This document shows, piece after piece, positions 1 to 8,315 of a DNA stretch of 64,000 nucleotides. How positions within the stretch are numbered: position 1 is the stretch's first letter; each line of letters begins with the position of its first letter. The DNA lies in the NCBI RefSeq assembly GCF_947503375.1, contig NZ_CANNDQ010000001.1, positions 1 through 64,000 on the forward strand, in the 5' to 3' direction. This DNA is from an uncultured Psychroserpens sp. (lineage in GTDB: Bacteria > Bacteroidota > Bacteroidia > Flavobacteriales > Flavobacteriaceae). The translations under genes and the position numbers were made by a program. The notes below the pieces were generated by a model. It made no database searches and had not been told where the DNA came from. It saw nothing but the letters and a program-made list of their open reading frames with translations.

Positions 1-1235
1 TGTATTCTTTAACGTTAAATCTATTAATGTTAATCCATCAGGTACACCATCATCACAAACCTCTAATGCCGTTGGGGTCACTACCGCAGGTAGTGGATTA
101 ACAACCAAATCAAAAGTTCCAGTAGCAACACATCCTGAAGTAACATTTGTTATTGCATAAAAAATAGTTTGTGGATTACTTGTGTTAGTATATGGGTTTG
201 CTAAGGCGTTATTTACTGCATCAGCATCAGCCTGTGTTTGGTGATAGGTTAATATAACACCTACTTGACCATTTAATATCTCAATATCTTTAGTGCTTAA
301 ATCAAACTGTTCCATTTCATCTCCTGGTGCATTATCATCGCATAATTGATAATCACTCACATTAGAAATACTTGGCAACGGGTTAACTATTAAAGTTAGC
401 TCAACCGTATCGTAACAACCAATAGTACCACTCTCTACACGAACATAAACAGTTTGTACGTCTGAAACGATATTATTGTAAGGGCTAGCTAAAGGGTTTA
501 TTCCCATATCAGCATCTGACTGTGTTTCGTGATAAGTTACGGTAAGGCCAGTTTGAGACCCAACAACTTCAGTATCTTTTAACGTAAGCGTGAACGTAGC
601 AAAACCATCATTATCATCATCACAAACCTCTAAAGGAGTTAATATGTTAGCAACTGGATTGGCTATAACTTCTAAATCTAGTGTAGTTGTGTTATAACAT
701 CCTGCATCATTATTAGCTTCTAGTCTAATAAATATAGTCTGATTACTAGCGGTTGTGTTTGTATAAGGAATAGATAAAGCATTCATAGCTGAATCTGCAT
801 CTGCTTGAGTAGCATAGTATGTAACATTAACTGTACTAGGATCTAATGCTCCAATAACCTCATCGTTCTTTAAACTAAGATCAAACATTGTAAATCCATC
901 AGCTATAGAATCATCACATATCTGAAAAGGGGTTACAGTATTGATTGATAATGTTGAGAAAACTAAATCAAAATTTGTTGTAGCAGAACACTCTTGACTA
1001 ATATCTGCAATTCTAGCGTAAATAGTTTGAGGATTAGAAATATTAGGATAAGGACTAGTTAAAGGATTGAAATTGGCCTCAGCATCAGCTTCAGAAAGAT
1101 GGTAACTAATTACAAAATCTGTTGGATTTTGTGCTCCCAAAATTGCGGCATCATTATCAGTTAAATTAAATTCTCCTGTACCAGTCAAACTACACAAACT
1201 TAGGTCTGAAGCAGGGTTTGCAGTAGGACTTGGCT
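1..1235 (-). repeat. Tandem ~95-residue (~285-290 bp) protein repeats
   Basis: Within the adhesin the pattern 'ICDD..DGF..F.L' / 'TYH.T.ADAD...N.L..PY.N' / 'QTI..R' recurs. Boundaries fall near 1235, 945, 650, 360 and 75, giving four full units and one cut by the window edge. Units differ clearly at DNA level, so these are old diverged duplications and not a recent satellite. They resemble the bead-like repeats of secreted Bacteroidota adhesins. Confidence 0.8.
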
Positions 1236-2922
1236 TGAATTCTACAACAATAGAATCTGAAGTTTCACAACCTACGGCAAAGATCACATCAACACTGTAT
1301 ACACCAGGATCAGTTACATCTATTGTAGAACTCGTTTCCCCAATAATTTCCACACCATCTTTATACCATACATGATCAGCACTTGGTGCAGCTGTATCAA
1401 GAGTTACCATTTCACCACCACATTCAGCTGTTCCGGCAGCAATAGTGATATCGTCACCTAATTCTCCTCCTAGATTAAAACTTCCAGCTTCAAGAAAAAT
1501 TGCAGAGTCCCATATTGAGTCACCTTCGTCAGCAACAACCAACTTAATTTCATAGGTGGTATTAGGATTCACATTTGCTGTTGCAGTTAAAACTACAGTT
1601 CTTCCTCCATAATTAGTGTCATTTATAAGGTAACCTTCAAAAAATGCTGGATTTGCTGTACACACTCCAGAATTATTAATATTTGTAACACTTACCGGTG
1701 TACCATCAGGCAGCACTGCAAGATTCGTGTAAGCTGTTGTTCCTACTTCTCTTAAAAGGAAAGCAAAACTATCAGCAAAACTACACTCAGTACTACCATC
1801 ATATTCTTCAGAAAACATAATATAACGAAAACTTATACTACTTGCTGTAGGAACGAAATTAAACTTGATAAATGTTGCATCATTTGTATCTGTTTGACCT
1901 AAAGCAGCTTCTAGATCGTTGTCTCCAGGCTGATTATTATCAAAAGAAACTAAAGCTCCATTATTAGTCATATTACCAGCTGGAAATGCTCTTCCTGTTG
2001 ATAGAACAATTCCTTCTTCAAACGGGAAATTAACAGCACCTCCTTTAGTGAAATATCCATAACTTTTAGTCGCAAGATCTCCAGGACTTCCATTAACTTG
2101 AAATGAAAAATTATCTACTCCAGAACATCCACCAGACACTAATACGTCTTCAATCAATTGTTCGGGCGAATATGATGATTCTGGATAGGCGGAATTATTT
2201 ATAGTAACTATAGGCTCTAAAACTAAAACAGGTATCGTAATGGTGCCTGAGCAACCTGTTGGATTCGTATCAGTAACTGTAAGCACAACATTATAAGTTC
2301 CTGGATTATTAAATGTATTTGAAACGGATTGTCCAATGGCTGTATTGGAGTCGCCAAAATCCCAATTAAATGTAGCTCCCGTGCCATCATCAGAAAACAT
2401 AGCATCACCATTAAAGTCTACCACAGTTCCAGGTGCTATTTCGATAACACCAGCTCCATTAACAACTGGGTTGGTACTATCTATCGAAGCCATAATTGTT
2501 TGGCATTGTTGTGCACAAGTTATTTCTGCTGCAAAGCCTGTAGTAGTGCCTGTAGCATTAGACTGAAAATTAAGTGTAATACAACCACTCGCAGAAGAAG
2601 CAATAACTGTACCTGGACTTACAACCCCTGAATACGTACCAACAAGTGGTGCCGTTATATCGTCTCCATCATAGATAGTTAAAATATCTGTATTAAGCTG
2701 TGTACTAAAGGCAGTAAAATTTAAAATTATGAAGTCGCCAGGGTTTTCAGGGCAAATAGTAGTTGTAATGTTTTCGTCACTACCATAGTTTCCTGCTCCT
2801 CCTCCAGAATCAAAAAACATGTCTGGATCACATCTGTTAAAGGTTCCGTTTTGCATCGAGAGATCTTGAGCAAAAGAACTTATCGATAGTAGAAATATAA
2901 ATAATATGTATAGTTTTTTCAT
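1..2922 (-). CDS. Large secreted adhesin-like protein (CUB-like, PKD, choice-of-anchor L, tandem repeats), partial
   Basis: The reading frame stays open from an ATG at 2922 to the left edge (974 codons), so the C-terminus is missing and the gene is absent from the ORF track. Residues 1-19 form a signal peptide (MKKLYILFIFLLSISSFAQ). Residues about 20-140 look CUB-like (LTIYDGDD), about 145-235 PKD-like (WDFGDSN), about 260-484 a choice-of-anchor L domain (FLLREVG), and about 492-560 Ig-like. From about residue 560 a ~95-residue unit repeats (see repeat entry). Flavobacterial proteins of this type are normally surface or released products of type IX secretion with a C-terminal sorting domain; that part lies outside the window, so secretion by this route is inferred. 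Adhesion or a gliding-surface role is likely but not shown. The upstream gene is divergent. Confidence 0.85.
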   Translation of the reverse strand, partial: MKKLYILFIFLLSISSFAQDLSMQNGTFNRCDPDMFFDSGGGAGNYGSDENITTTICPENPGDFIILNFTAFSTQLNTDILTIYDGDDITAPLVGTYSGVVSPGTVIASSASGCITLNFQSNATGTTTGFAAEITCAQQCQTIMASIDSTNPVVNGAGVIEIAPGTVVDFNGDAMFSDDGTGATFNWDFGDSNTAIGQSVSNTFNNPGTYNVVLTVTDTNPTGCSGTITIPVLVLEPIVTINNSAYPESSYSPEQLIEDVLVSGGCSGVDNFSFQVNGSPGDLATKSYGYFTKGGAVNFPFEEGIVLSTGRAFPAGNMTNNGALVSFDNNQPGDNDLEAALGQTDTNDATFIKFNFVPTASSISFRYIMFSEEYDGSTECSFADSFAFLLREVGTTAYTNLAVLPDGTPVSVTNINNSGVCTANPAFFEGYLINDTNYGGRTVVLTATANVNPNTTYEIKLVVADEGDSIWDSAIFLEAGSFNLGGELGDDITIAAGTAECGGEMVTLDTAAPSADHVWYKDGVEIIGETSSTIDVTDPGVYSVDVIFAVGCETSDSIVVEFKPSPTANPASDLSLCSLTGTGEFNLTDNDAAILGAQNPTDFVISYHLSEADAEANFNPLTSPYPNISNPQTIYARIADISQECSATTNFDLVFSTLSINTVTPFQICDDSIADGFTMFDLSLKNDEVIGALDPSTVNVTYYATQADADSAMNALSIPYTNTTASNQTIFIRLEANNDAGCYNTTTLDLEVIANPVANILTPLEVCDDDNDGFATFTLTLKDTEVVGSQTGLTVTYHETQSDADMGINPLASPYNNIVSDVQTVYVRVESGTIGCYDTVELTLIVNPLPSISNVSDYQLCDDNAPGDEMEQFDLSTKDIEILNGQVGVILTYHQTQADADAVNNALANPYTNTSNPQTIFYAITNVTSGCVATGTFDLVVNPLPAVVTPTALEVCDDGVPDGLTLIDLTLKNT

Positions 2923-3291
2923 AACACTTTATTAGACTAATCTAATTTTATTACAAAAGCTATTAAACATGCATCAATAAAAACTTAACAGTCTTATAAT
3001 TAACCAAATCAATAGCTTAGAACAAATAACGATACAATTATTTACACGTTAACTTTTAGTTTGGTAGTTAGGCTTTTTTATAATAAAAGCGAAATTTAGT
3101 AAATTTTAACTAATTACGTCTTGTAATTCATTACAAAATTGCCAGTTTAACAGTTAGTATTATTCAAAGAACATACATAATAACTAATATTATAAGCTTT
3201 TAGTATCCCTATTTAGAATCTAATCCTTTTAGGTTATTATTAAAAATGACTATTTTGATACTATTGTTTAGTATTTTTGCAAAAAAATCCA
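2923..3291. other. Divergent intergenic region
   Basis: This 369-bp AT-rich stretch lies between the divergent adhesin and the nfu gene. It holds the nfu -7 box near its right end (separate entry). On the adhesin side there is a short inverted repeat, ATTAGA-ctaa-TCTAAT (2931-2946), in the presumed leader. The best adhesin promoter candidate on the minus strand, TAGCTTTTG, has one base too many for TAnnTTTG. I see no small ORF or RNA gene here. Confidence 0.5.
3272..3279 (+). promoter_or_regulatory. -7 promoter box of nfu-like gene
   Basis: TATTTTTG matches the Bacteroidota -7 consensus TAnnTTTG exactly. No TTG lies at the ideal spacing; the nearest (3255-3257) is 14 bp away. The box contains the TTG that the ORF track used as a start (3277), so translation must begin further down, at ATG 3292 or 3295, with a leader of only about 5-10 nt. 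Confidence 0.6.
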
Positions 3292-4197
3292 ATGATGGAA
3301 TCCATAAAAATTTCAATAAAGAACACCTCTAATCCAACAATTATAAAATTTGAGGCTGATGAGTTTCTTACTCAACATGAGAGCTTTGAGTTTAATACAA
3401 TTGATGAAGCTTCAATATCACCTTTAGCACAACAATTATTCTATTTACCTTTTGTAAAAAAGGTATATATCTCAGGTAATTTTATTGCTGTGGAGCGTTA
3501 TAATATTGTAGAATGGGAAGATGTACAAGGTGAAGTCGCACAACAAATAGAATCGTATATCAACAATGGAGGCGTAATAATAGACCCTTCAACTTCAAAA
3601 AAGAAGGTTCCTGTTACTATCTATGCTGAAAGTACACCTAACCCATCAGTTATGAAATTTGTTGCTAATAAAAAACTTGTTATTCACTCTCATGAATTCA
3701 AATCTATTGATGAGACTAAAAATGCACCTTTGGCTTCTGAATTATTTCATTTTCCTTTCGTAAAAAGCATTTTCATAGATGAGAATTTTGTATCGATAAC
3801 AAAATACGATATAGCTGAATGGAATGATATTACTATGGAACTTCGTGAATTTATTAGATCTTATATTGAAAACGACAAGACGATTATCCTTAATGATATT
3901 GATAATTCAATAGAAAAGACAACTAAAAAATTAGACCAAGCATTTGAAGCTCAAGATGACATTTCTAAAGAAATCATTAGCATACTTGAAGAATATGTTA
4001 AACCTGCAGTAGCTAGTGATGGTGGCAATATTGAATTCCAATCCTACGATCCAGACAATAAAACTGTAAAAGTCATTTTACAAGGTGCGTGCAGTGGTTG
4101 CCCATCTTCAACTTTTACCTTGAAAAATGGAATTGAAAACATGTTAAGAGAAATGTTAAATGGGAAAGTAAATACTGTAGAAGCCATTAATGGTTAG
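3292..4197 (+). CDS. Nfu/NifU-type iron-sulfur cluster scaffold with duplicated N-terminal domain
   Basis: This protein of about 301 residues should assemble or carry Fe-S clusters for delivery to cytosolic apoproteins. Two copies of the Nfu N-terminal domain follow each other (about 1-95 and 105-205); compare SNPTIIKFEA with NPSVMKFVA, and LPFVKKVYISGNF with FPFVKSIFIDENF. A C-terminal NifU domain (about 225-301) carries the cluster-binding CSGC at about 267-270. Start: the track begins at TTG 3277, which is inside the -7 box; the adjacent ATGs at 3292 and 3295 are the better choices. A dodecin gene follows 62 bp later in the same direction. Family assignment is firm; which clients it serves is unknown. 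Confidence 0.9.
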   Translation: MMESIKISIKNTSNPTIIKFEADEFLTQHESFEFNTIDEASISPLAQQLFYLPFVKKVYISGNFIAVERYNIVEWEDVQGEVAQQIESYINNGGVIIDPSTSKKKVPVTIYAESTPNPSVMKFVANKKLVIHSHEFKSIDETKNAPLASELFHFPFVKSIFIDENFVSITKYDIAEWNDITMELREFIRSYIENDKTIILNDIDNSIEKTTKKLDQAFEAQDDISKEIISILEEYVKPAVASDGGNIEFQSYDPDNKTVKVILQGACSGCPSSTFTLKNGIENMLREMLNGKVNTVEAING

Positions 4198-4259
4198 GCA
4201 ATTAAGATTAAAATTAGTAAATTTAATGTTCACTTAATTTTAATTTAAAAAACAACGAT

Positions 4260-4460
4260 ATGGCAGTATTAAAAGTAATTGAGGTATTATCAAATTCTAG
4301 CGAAAGTTGGGAAGATGCGACAAGGAAGGCAGTAAAAGAGGCTTCTAAAACAGTAAAAAATATTCGTTCAGTTTATGTACAAGACCAGAGTGCAATAGTT
4401 AATGGTGATGCTGTAACCGAATTTAGAGTTAATCTCAAACTCACCTTTGAAGTCAATTAA
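4260..4460 (+). CDS. Dodecin family flavin-binding protein
   Basis: A 66-residue protein with the dodecin pattern: a first strand (VLKVIEVLSNS), a helix (SWEDATRKAVKEASKT), then two strands ending in FRVNLKLTFEV. Dodecins form hollow dodecamers that bind and store flavins in the cytoplasm, and family length is about 65-75 residues. The gene follows the Nfu-like gene by 62 bp and is closed by a strong terminator, so the two may be co-transcribed. No independent promoter of consensus form is seen in the gap. Confidence 0.9.
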   Translation: MAVLKVIEVLSNSSESWEDATRKAVKEASKTVKNIRSVYVQDQSAIVNGDAVTEFRVNLKLTFEVN

Positions 4461-4474
4461 TTTGATCATATAAT

Positions 4475-4504
4475 AAAAAGCACTCTAGATTGAGTGCTTT
4501 TTTT
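4475..4504 (+). terminator. Intrinsic terminator after dodecin
   Basis: AAAAAGCACTC / loop tagatt / GAGTGCTTTTTTTT: a clean hairpin with the A-tract pairing the T-tract, starting 14 bp after the dodecin stop. Confidence 0.9.
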
Positions 4505-4598
4505 ATGAACTTTACTTAACATTTATTGATTAATACTTACTATTCAATTTTGTACATTGTTTCTTACACTAAATGTTTATAGCCAAAACTCTACACTT

Positions 4599-6629
4599 AT
4601 GACTCATAGATATACGAATAGTCTTATTAATGAAACTAGTCCCTATTTGCTTCAACATGCTCATAACCCAGTGAATTGGTATGCATGGAATGATGATGTC
4701 ATCAAATTGGCTAAATCACAAAATAAATTGATAATCATTAGTGTTGGCTATTCAGCATGTCATTGGTGTCATGTCATGGAAGACGAAAGCTTTGAAAACG
4801 AAGAAGTTTCAGAAATCATGAATACAAATTTTATTAACATAAAAGTAGACAGAGAGGAACGTCCCGACATAGATCAGGTCTATATGAATGCCGTTCAATT
4901 AATGACAGGCCAAGGAGGATGGCCCTTAAATGTAATAGCATTACCAGACGGCAGACCAGTTTGGGGCGGTACCTACTTTAGAAAAGAACAATGGATAAAC
5001 GCTTTAGAACAAATTGCTACATTATTTAAGAGAGACCCTAAAAAACTATTTGAGTATGCTTCTAAACTAGAGGAAGGCATCAAATCTTTAGACATTGTAT
5101 CTCTAAATACTGATGAAGCAATATTTGAAACCAGCTTCATTTCAAGATCTATTACCTCTTGGTCTACACAGTTTGATTACACAAAAGGTGGCATGAATAA
5201 AGCTCCAAAATTTATGATGCCAAATAATTTTCATTTTCTATTGCGTTATGCTTATCAAATGAATGATAAGCAACTTCAAAATTATGTAAATACCACTCTC
5301 ACTAAAATAGCTTATGGAGGTGTTTTTGACCAAATTGGAGGTGGTTTCTCACGATATTCTGTTGATGACAAATGGCATGTTCCGCACTTTGAAAAAATGT
5401 TGTATGACAATGGACAACTTGTAAGTCTTTATTCTGATGCTTATCTAGCTACAAAAAATCCACTTTATAAAAACGTTGTAAAAGAAACTCTTGATTTTAT
5501 AAATCGTGAATTAAAAGGAGATTACGGTAATTTCTATTCTGCATTAGATGCAGACAGTAAAAATCACCGAGGAAAATTAGAAGAAGGCGCTTACTATGTA
5601 TGGCAAAAAGACACTTTAAAAACACTTTTAAAAGAAGATTACATGTTGTTTTCAGATTACTACAATATAAATAGTTACGGATATTGGGAACACAACAATT
5701 ATGTGTTGATTAGAAAGGATGATGACGCATCAATCATAAAAAAACATAAAATCACACAAAACATATTAAACAACAAAAAAAGCAATTGGAAAGCCTTGCT
5801 TATAGAACATCGTGAAAAACGAATAAAACCAAGACTAGACGACAAATCATTGACTTCATGGAATGCGATCATGCTTAAAGGCTACATTGATGCATATCGT
5901 GTTTTTAAGAATGAAATCTATTTAAATACCGCTATTGAAAATGCAAACTTTATTATAGAAAACCAAATAAGAGACGATAGTGGTCTAAATCACAACTTCA
6001 AAAACGGTAAGAGCAATATAAACGGCTATTTGGAGGACTATGCCAATACCATTTCAGCTTTTTTAGCTCTATACGAAAATACATTAGACGAAAAATGGCT
6101 ATTGCTATCTCGGGACTTAGCAAATTATACGCTAGATCATTTCTTAGATGATTCAAGTAATATGTTTTACTTCACTTCTAATGAAGATACGAGTCTTGTA
6201 TCTAGAAGTATCGAGTATAGAGATAATGTTATACCAGCCAGTAACTCAGTAATGGCTAAAAATCTATTTTTATTATCACACCATTTTAATAACAATCATT
6301 TTTTTAACATTGCTAGAGCGCAGTTGAATAATATTAAATCCGAAATAATAGCTTACACCTCAGGCTATTCAAATTGGTTAGACCTAATGCTTAATTTTAC
6401 TCAACCTTTCTATGAAATTGTTATTATAGGTAATGATGCAAAAGAAAAATTATCAGAATTAAATACAATTTACCATCCAAACCATTTGATTGCAGGTAGT
6501 TTTAGAGAAAGTGATTTGCCACTTTTAAAGGGTAGGTTTGCTAAACACAATACACGCATATATGTTTGCGTTAATAATAGTTGCTTATTACCTACAAACG
6601 ATATTAATGACGTAGTAAATAAAATTTAA
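4599..6629 (+). CDS. DUF255 thioredoxin-domain protein (YyaL / SPATA20 family)
   Basis: This 676-residue protein has an N-terminal thioredoxin-like DUF255 domain (about 1-165) with the motif ACHWCHVM (cysteines at about 54 and 57), the family signature SPYLLQHAHNPVNW, and WPLNV. The remaining ~500 residues are an (alpha/alpha)-barrel of the glycosidase-like type (FDQIGGGFSRYSVD, PHFEKMLYDN). The biochemical role of the family is not established. The track starts at TTG 4557; I prefer ATG 4599, because the family homology begins there. The in-frame DNA upstream (4530-4598) reads like a signal peptide lacking a start codon; see findings. The gene is probably monocistronic, with a terminator upstream. 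Confidence 0.88.
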   Translation: MTHRYTNSLINETSPYLLQHAHNPVNWYAWNDDVIKLAKSQNKLIIISVGYSACHWCHVMEDESFENEEVSEIMNTNFINIKVDREERPDIDQVYMNAVQLMTGQGGWPLNVIALPDGRPVWGGTYFRKEQWINALEQIATLFKRDPKKLFEYASKLEEGIKSLDIVSLNTDEAIFETSFISRSITSWSTQFDYTKGGMNKAPKFMMPNNFHFLLRYAYQMNDKQLQNYVNTTLTKIAYGGVFDQIGGGFSRYSVDDKWHVPHFEKMLYDNGQLVSLYSDAYLATKNPLYKNVVKETLDFINRELKGDYGNFYSALDADSKNHRGKLEEGAYYVWQKDTLKTLLKEDYMLFSDYYNINSYGYWEHNNYVLIRKDDDASIIKKHKITQNILNNKKSNWKALLIEHREKRIKPRLDDKSLTSWNAIMLKGYIDAYRVFKNEIYLNTAIENANFIIENQIRDDSGLNHNFKNGKSNINGYLEDYANTISAFLALYENTLDEKWLLLSRDLANYTLDHFLDDSSNMFYFTSNEDTSLVSRSIEYRDNVIPASNSVMAKNLFLLSHHFNNNHFFNIARAQLNNIKSEIIAYTSGYSNWLDLMLNFTQPFYEIVIIGNDAKEKLSELNTIYHPNHLIAGSFRESDLPLLKGRFAKHNTRIYVCVNNSCLLPTNDINDVVNKI

Positions 6630-6687
6630 CTTATAATTTAAAATTAGTCCCTTAAATATTTAATATTTTTGGTGAAATTTAAAAAAA

Positions 6688-7395
6688 ATGAAAATGAAAA
6701 AAATCAATTTAGTACTAACCTTCACAATTATATTGTTTTCAGTAATTACTATCCATGGTCAAGGAATAGGAAACATGCAATCTGAGGTGAGAAATAATTT
6801 CTTCACTCGAATCAATTCAACGGTTGATGAGAAAATAAAAGGATCACCATATTTAAATGACACCTTCACTCCAGCAAGCATCTCGATTAATGGTGATAGT
6901 AAAGTATACAATGTAAGGTTAAATGCATATAGTGATGTAATTGAAATTGAAGATCAAGAAAATAAAAAATTCACTATAGATAAGTCAATAAAAGATGTAA
7001 CTATTACATTTTTAAAATCTGGCTCTGTATTTGAATTAATTGATTACTTAGATAATGACAATATTGATCGTGCTTACTTTTCACACCTTTCTTCAAAAGA
7101 TAGTAAAATAAAACTGTTCAAAAGCAGTCCTGTAATACTCGTAAAATATAGCCAAGTATCTAATGGCTACAGCTCACCCAAACCATCGACTTATAAAAAA
7201 TCATCAGATAAATTCTACATTAAAAAACAAGGAGATGGTGAACTTGCGGTTAGAGTTCCAAAAAACAAAAAAGGTATTGCTAAGCTTTTTCCAGAGCATC
7301 AAAATGCTATTTTAAAATATATTAAATCTGAAAGCATTAAAACCACTAAAGAAGAAGATTTAATCAAACTAATAGATTATATTAATACGCTATAG
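6688..7395 (+). CDS. Hypothetical secreted protein
   Basis: This 235-residue protein is not recognised. An N-terminal signal peptide (MKMKKINLVLTFTIILFSVITIHGQ) predicts export. The mature part is hydrophilic and Lys/Asp/Ser-rich, without cysteines, repeats or further membrane segments. A second in-frame ATG lies two codons in, so the start could be 6688 or 6694. It follows the DUF255 gene by 58 bp and ends in a terminator that leads straight into the mscS promoter. A periplasmic or outer-surface location is inferred from the signal peptide only. Confidence 0.75.
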   Translation: MKMKKINLVLTFTIILFSVITIHGQGIGNMQSEVRNNFFTRINSTVDEKIKGSPYLNDTFTPASISINGDSKVYNVRLNAYSDVIEIEDQENKKFTIDKSIKDVTITFLKSGSVFELIDYLDNDNIDRAYFSHLSSKDSKIKLFKSSPVILVKYSQVSNGYSSPKPSTYKKSSDKFYIKKQGDGELAVRVPKNKKGIAKLFPEHQNAILKYIKSESIKTTKEEDLIKLIDYINTL

Positions 7396-7417
7396 TTTAA
7401 TATAAAAATTTCTGCTG

Positions 7418-7454
7418 AACCCGAACGTTATAATTCTTAACATTCGGGTTTTTG
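7418..7454 (+). terminator. Intrinsic terminator upstream of mscS
   Basis: Outer stem AACCCGAA / TTCGGGTT, then one mismatch, then inner stem GTTA / TAAC around loop taattct, followed by TTTG and TTTTATTTTTG. It ends the unknown secreted-protein transcript; its T-rich tail runs into the mscS -7 box. Confidence 0.8.
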
Positions 7455-7457
7455 TTT

Positions 7458-7465
7458 TATTTTTG
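7458..7465 (+). promoter_or_regulatory. -7 promoter box of mscS
   Basis: TATTTTTG, an exact TAnnTTTG match, 31 bp before the mscS ATG at 7497. No TTG at 17-23 bp upstream; that space is occupied by the preceding terminator hairpin. Confidence 0.6.
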
Positions 7466-7496
7466 CAACTCACTAATTATTAAAAATTTAAACCAC

Positions 7497-8309
7497 ATGG
7501 ATTTACAAAAATGGATTGATAAAGGATATGAACTTATAGTAGATTTTGGTCCAAAAGTGCTAGCTGCAATAGCTATTTGGATCATTGGATCTTTTATTAT
7601 TAAAAATCTACTTAAGGGGATTAGAAAAGCTATGGAAAAAAGAGACTATGATGTGAGTCTTAAAAAATTCTTACTTAATTTATTAGGTTGGATTCTAAAA
7701 ATAGTACTCATTATTGTTGTCCTTGGAACTGTTGGCGTAGAAACCACTTCTTTTGCTGCTATAATTGCTGCCGCAGGTTTAGCTATAGGCTTAGCACTTC
7801 AAGGATCCTTGGGCAATTTTGCTGGAGGTGTTCTACTTATGATATTCAAGCCAATTAAGGTAGGTGATCTTATTGAAGCTCAAGGTGAGATAGGTGTTGT
7901 AAAAGAAATTGAAATATTTACAACAAAACTAACAGGACTCTCAAACAAAGAAATCATTATTCCAAATGGTGCATTATCAAATGGTAATATAGTTAATTAT
8001 ACTACTGAAGGTACTCGTCGTGTTGACCTTGTTTTTGGTGTTGGTTATGATTCTAATATTAAACAAACAAAAGAAGTACTAACTGGCGTTTTAACTTCAC
8101 ATCCAAAAGTTCTTAAAGAACCTGCTCCCGCTGTAACTGTTATGGAGTTAGCTGATAGTTCAATAAATTTTGCTGTAAGACCATGGTGTAATACAGAAGA
8201 TTATTGGGATGTATATTTTGATGTCACTGAACAAACAAAAGAAGCTCTTGATGCTGCAGGTATTGAGATTCCTTACCCACATCAAGTTGAAATTCAAAAG
8301 CAAGAATAA
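7497..8309 (+). CDS. mscS: Small-conductance mechanosensitive channel (MscS family)
   Basis: A 270-residue inner-membrane channel expected to open on hypo-osmotic shock. Three hydrophobic segments (about 15-35, 57-78, 82-105) end in the pore helix with Gly/Ala packing (AAIIAAAGLAIGLALQGSLGNFAGGV), followed by the beta domain (KPIKVGDLIEA, NKEIIIPNGALSNGNIVNY) and the C-terminal alpha/beta domain. Length is near that of E. coli MscS. The track start at TTG 7452 falls before the -7 box is even complete, so ATG 7497 (MDLQKWIDKG) is used. It converges on tsaB with a 6-bp gap; its terminator appears to lie inside tsaB. Confidence 0.93.
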   Translation: MDLQKWIDKGYELIVDFGPKVLAAIAIWIIGSFIIKNLLKGIRKAMEKRDYDVSLKKFLLNLLGWILKIVLIIVVLGTVGVETTSFAAIIAAAGLAIGLALQGSLGNFAGGVLLMIFKPIKVGDLIEAQGEIGVVKEIEIFTTKLTGLSNKEIIIPNGALSNGNIVNYTTEGTRRVDLVFGVGYDSNIKQTKEVLTGVLTSHPKVLKEPAPAVTVMELADSSINFAVRPWCNTEDYWDVYFDVTEQTKEALDAAGIEIPYPHQVEIQKQE

Positions 8310-8315
8310 TCTATT

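Noticed and set aside
1-1235. Regular ~285-bp periodicity, considered as a CRISPR-like or satellite array
   Set aside because: Period is too long, units are diverged at DNA level and stay in one reading frame; they are protein repeats.
2329-2631. 100-aa and 76-aa plus-strand ORFs and a 62-aa minus ORF in the first 3 kb
   Set aside because: They lie within the partial adhesin gene, which the ORF track omits only because its stop is outside the window.
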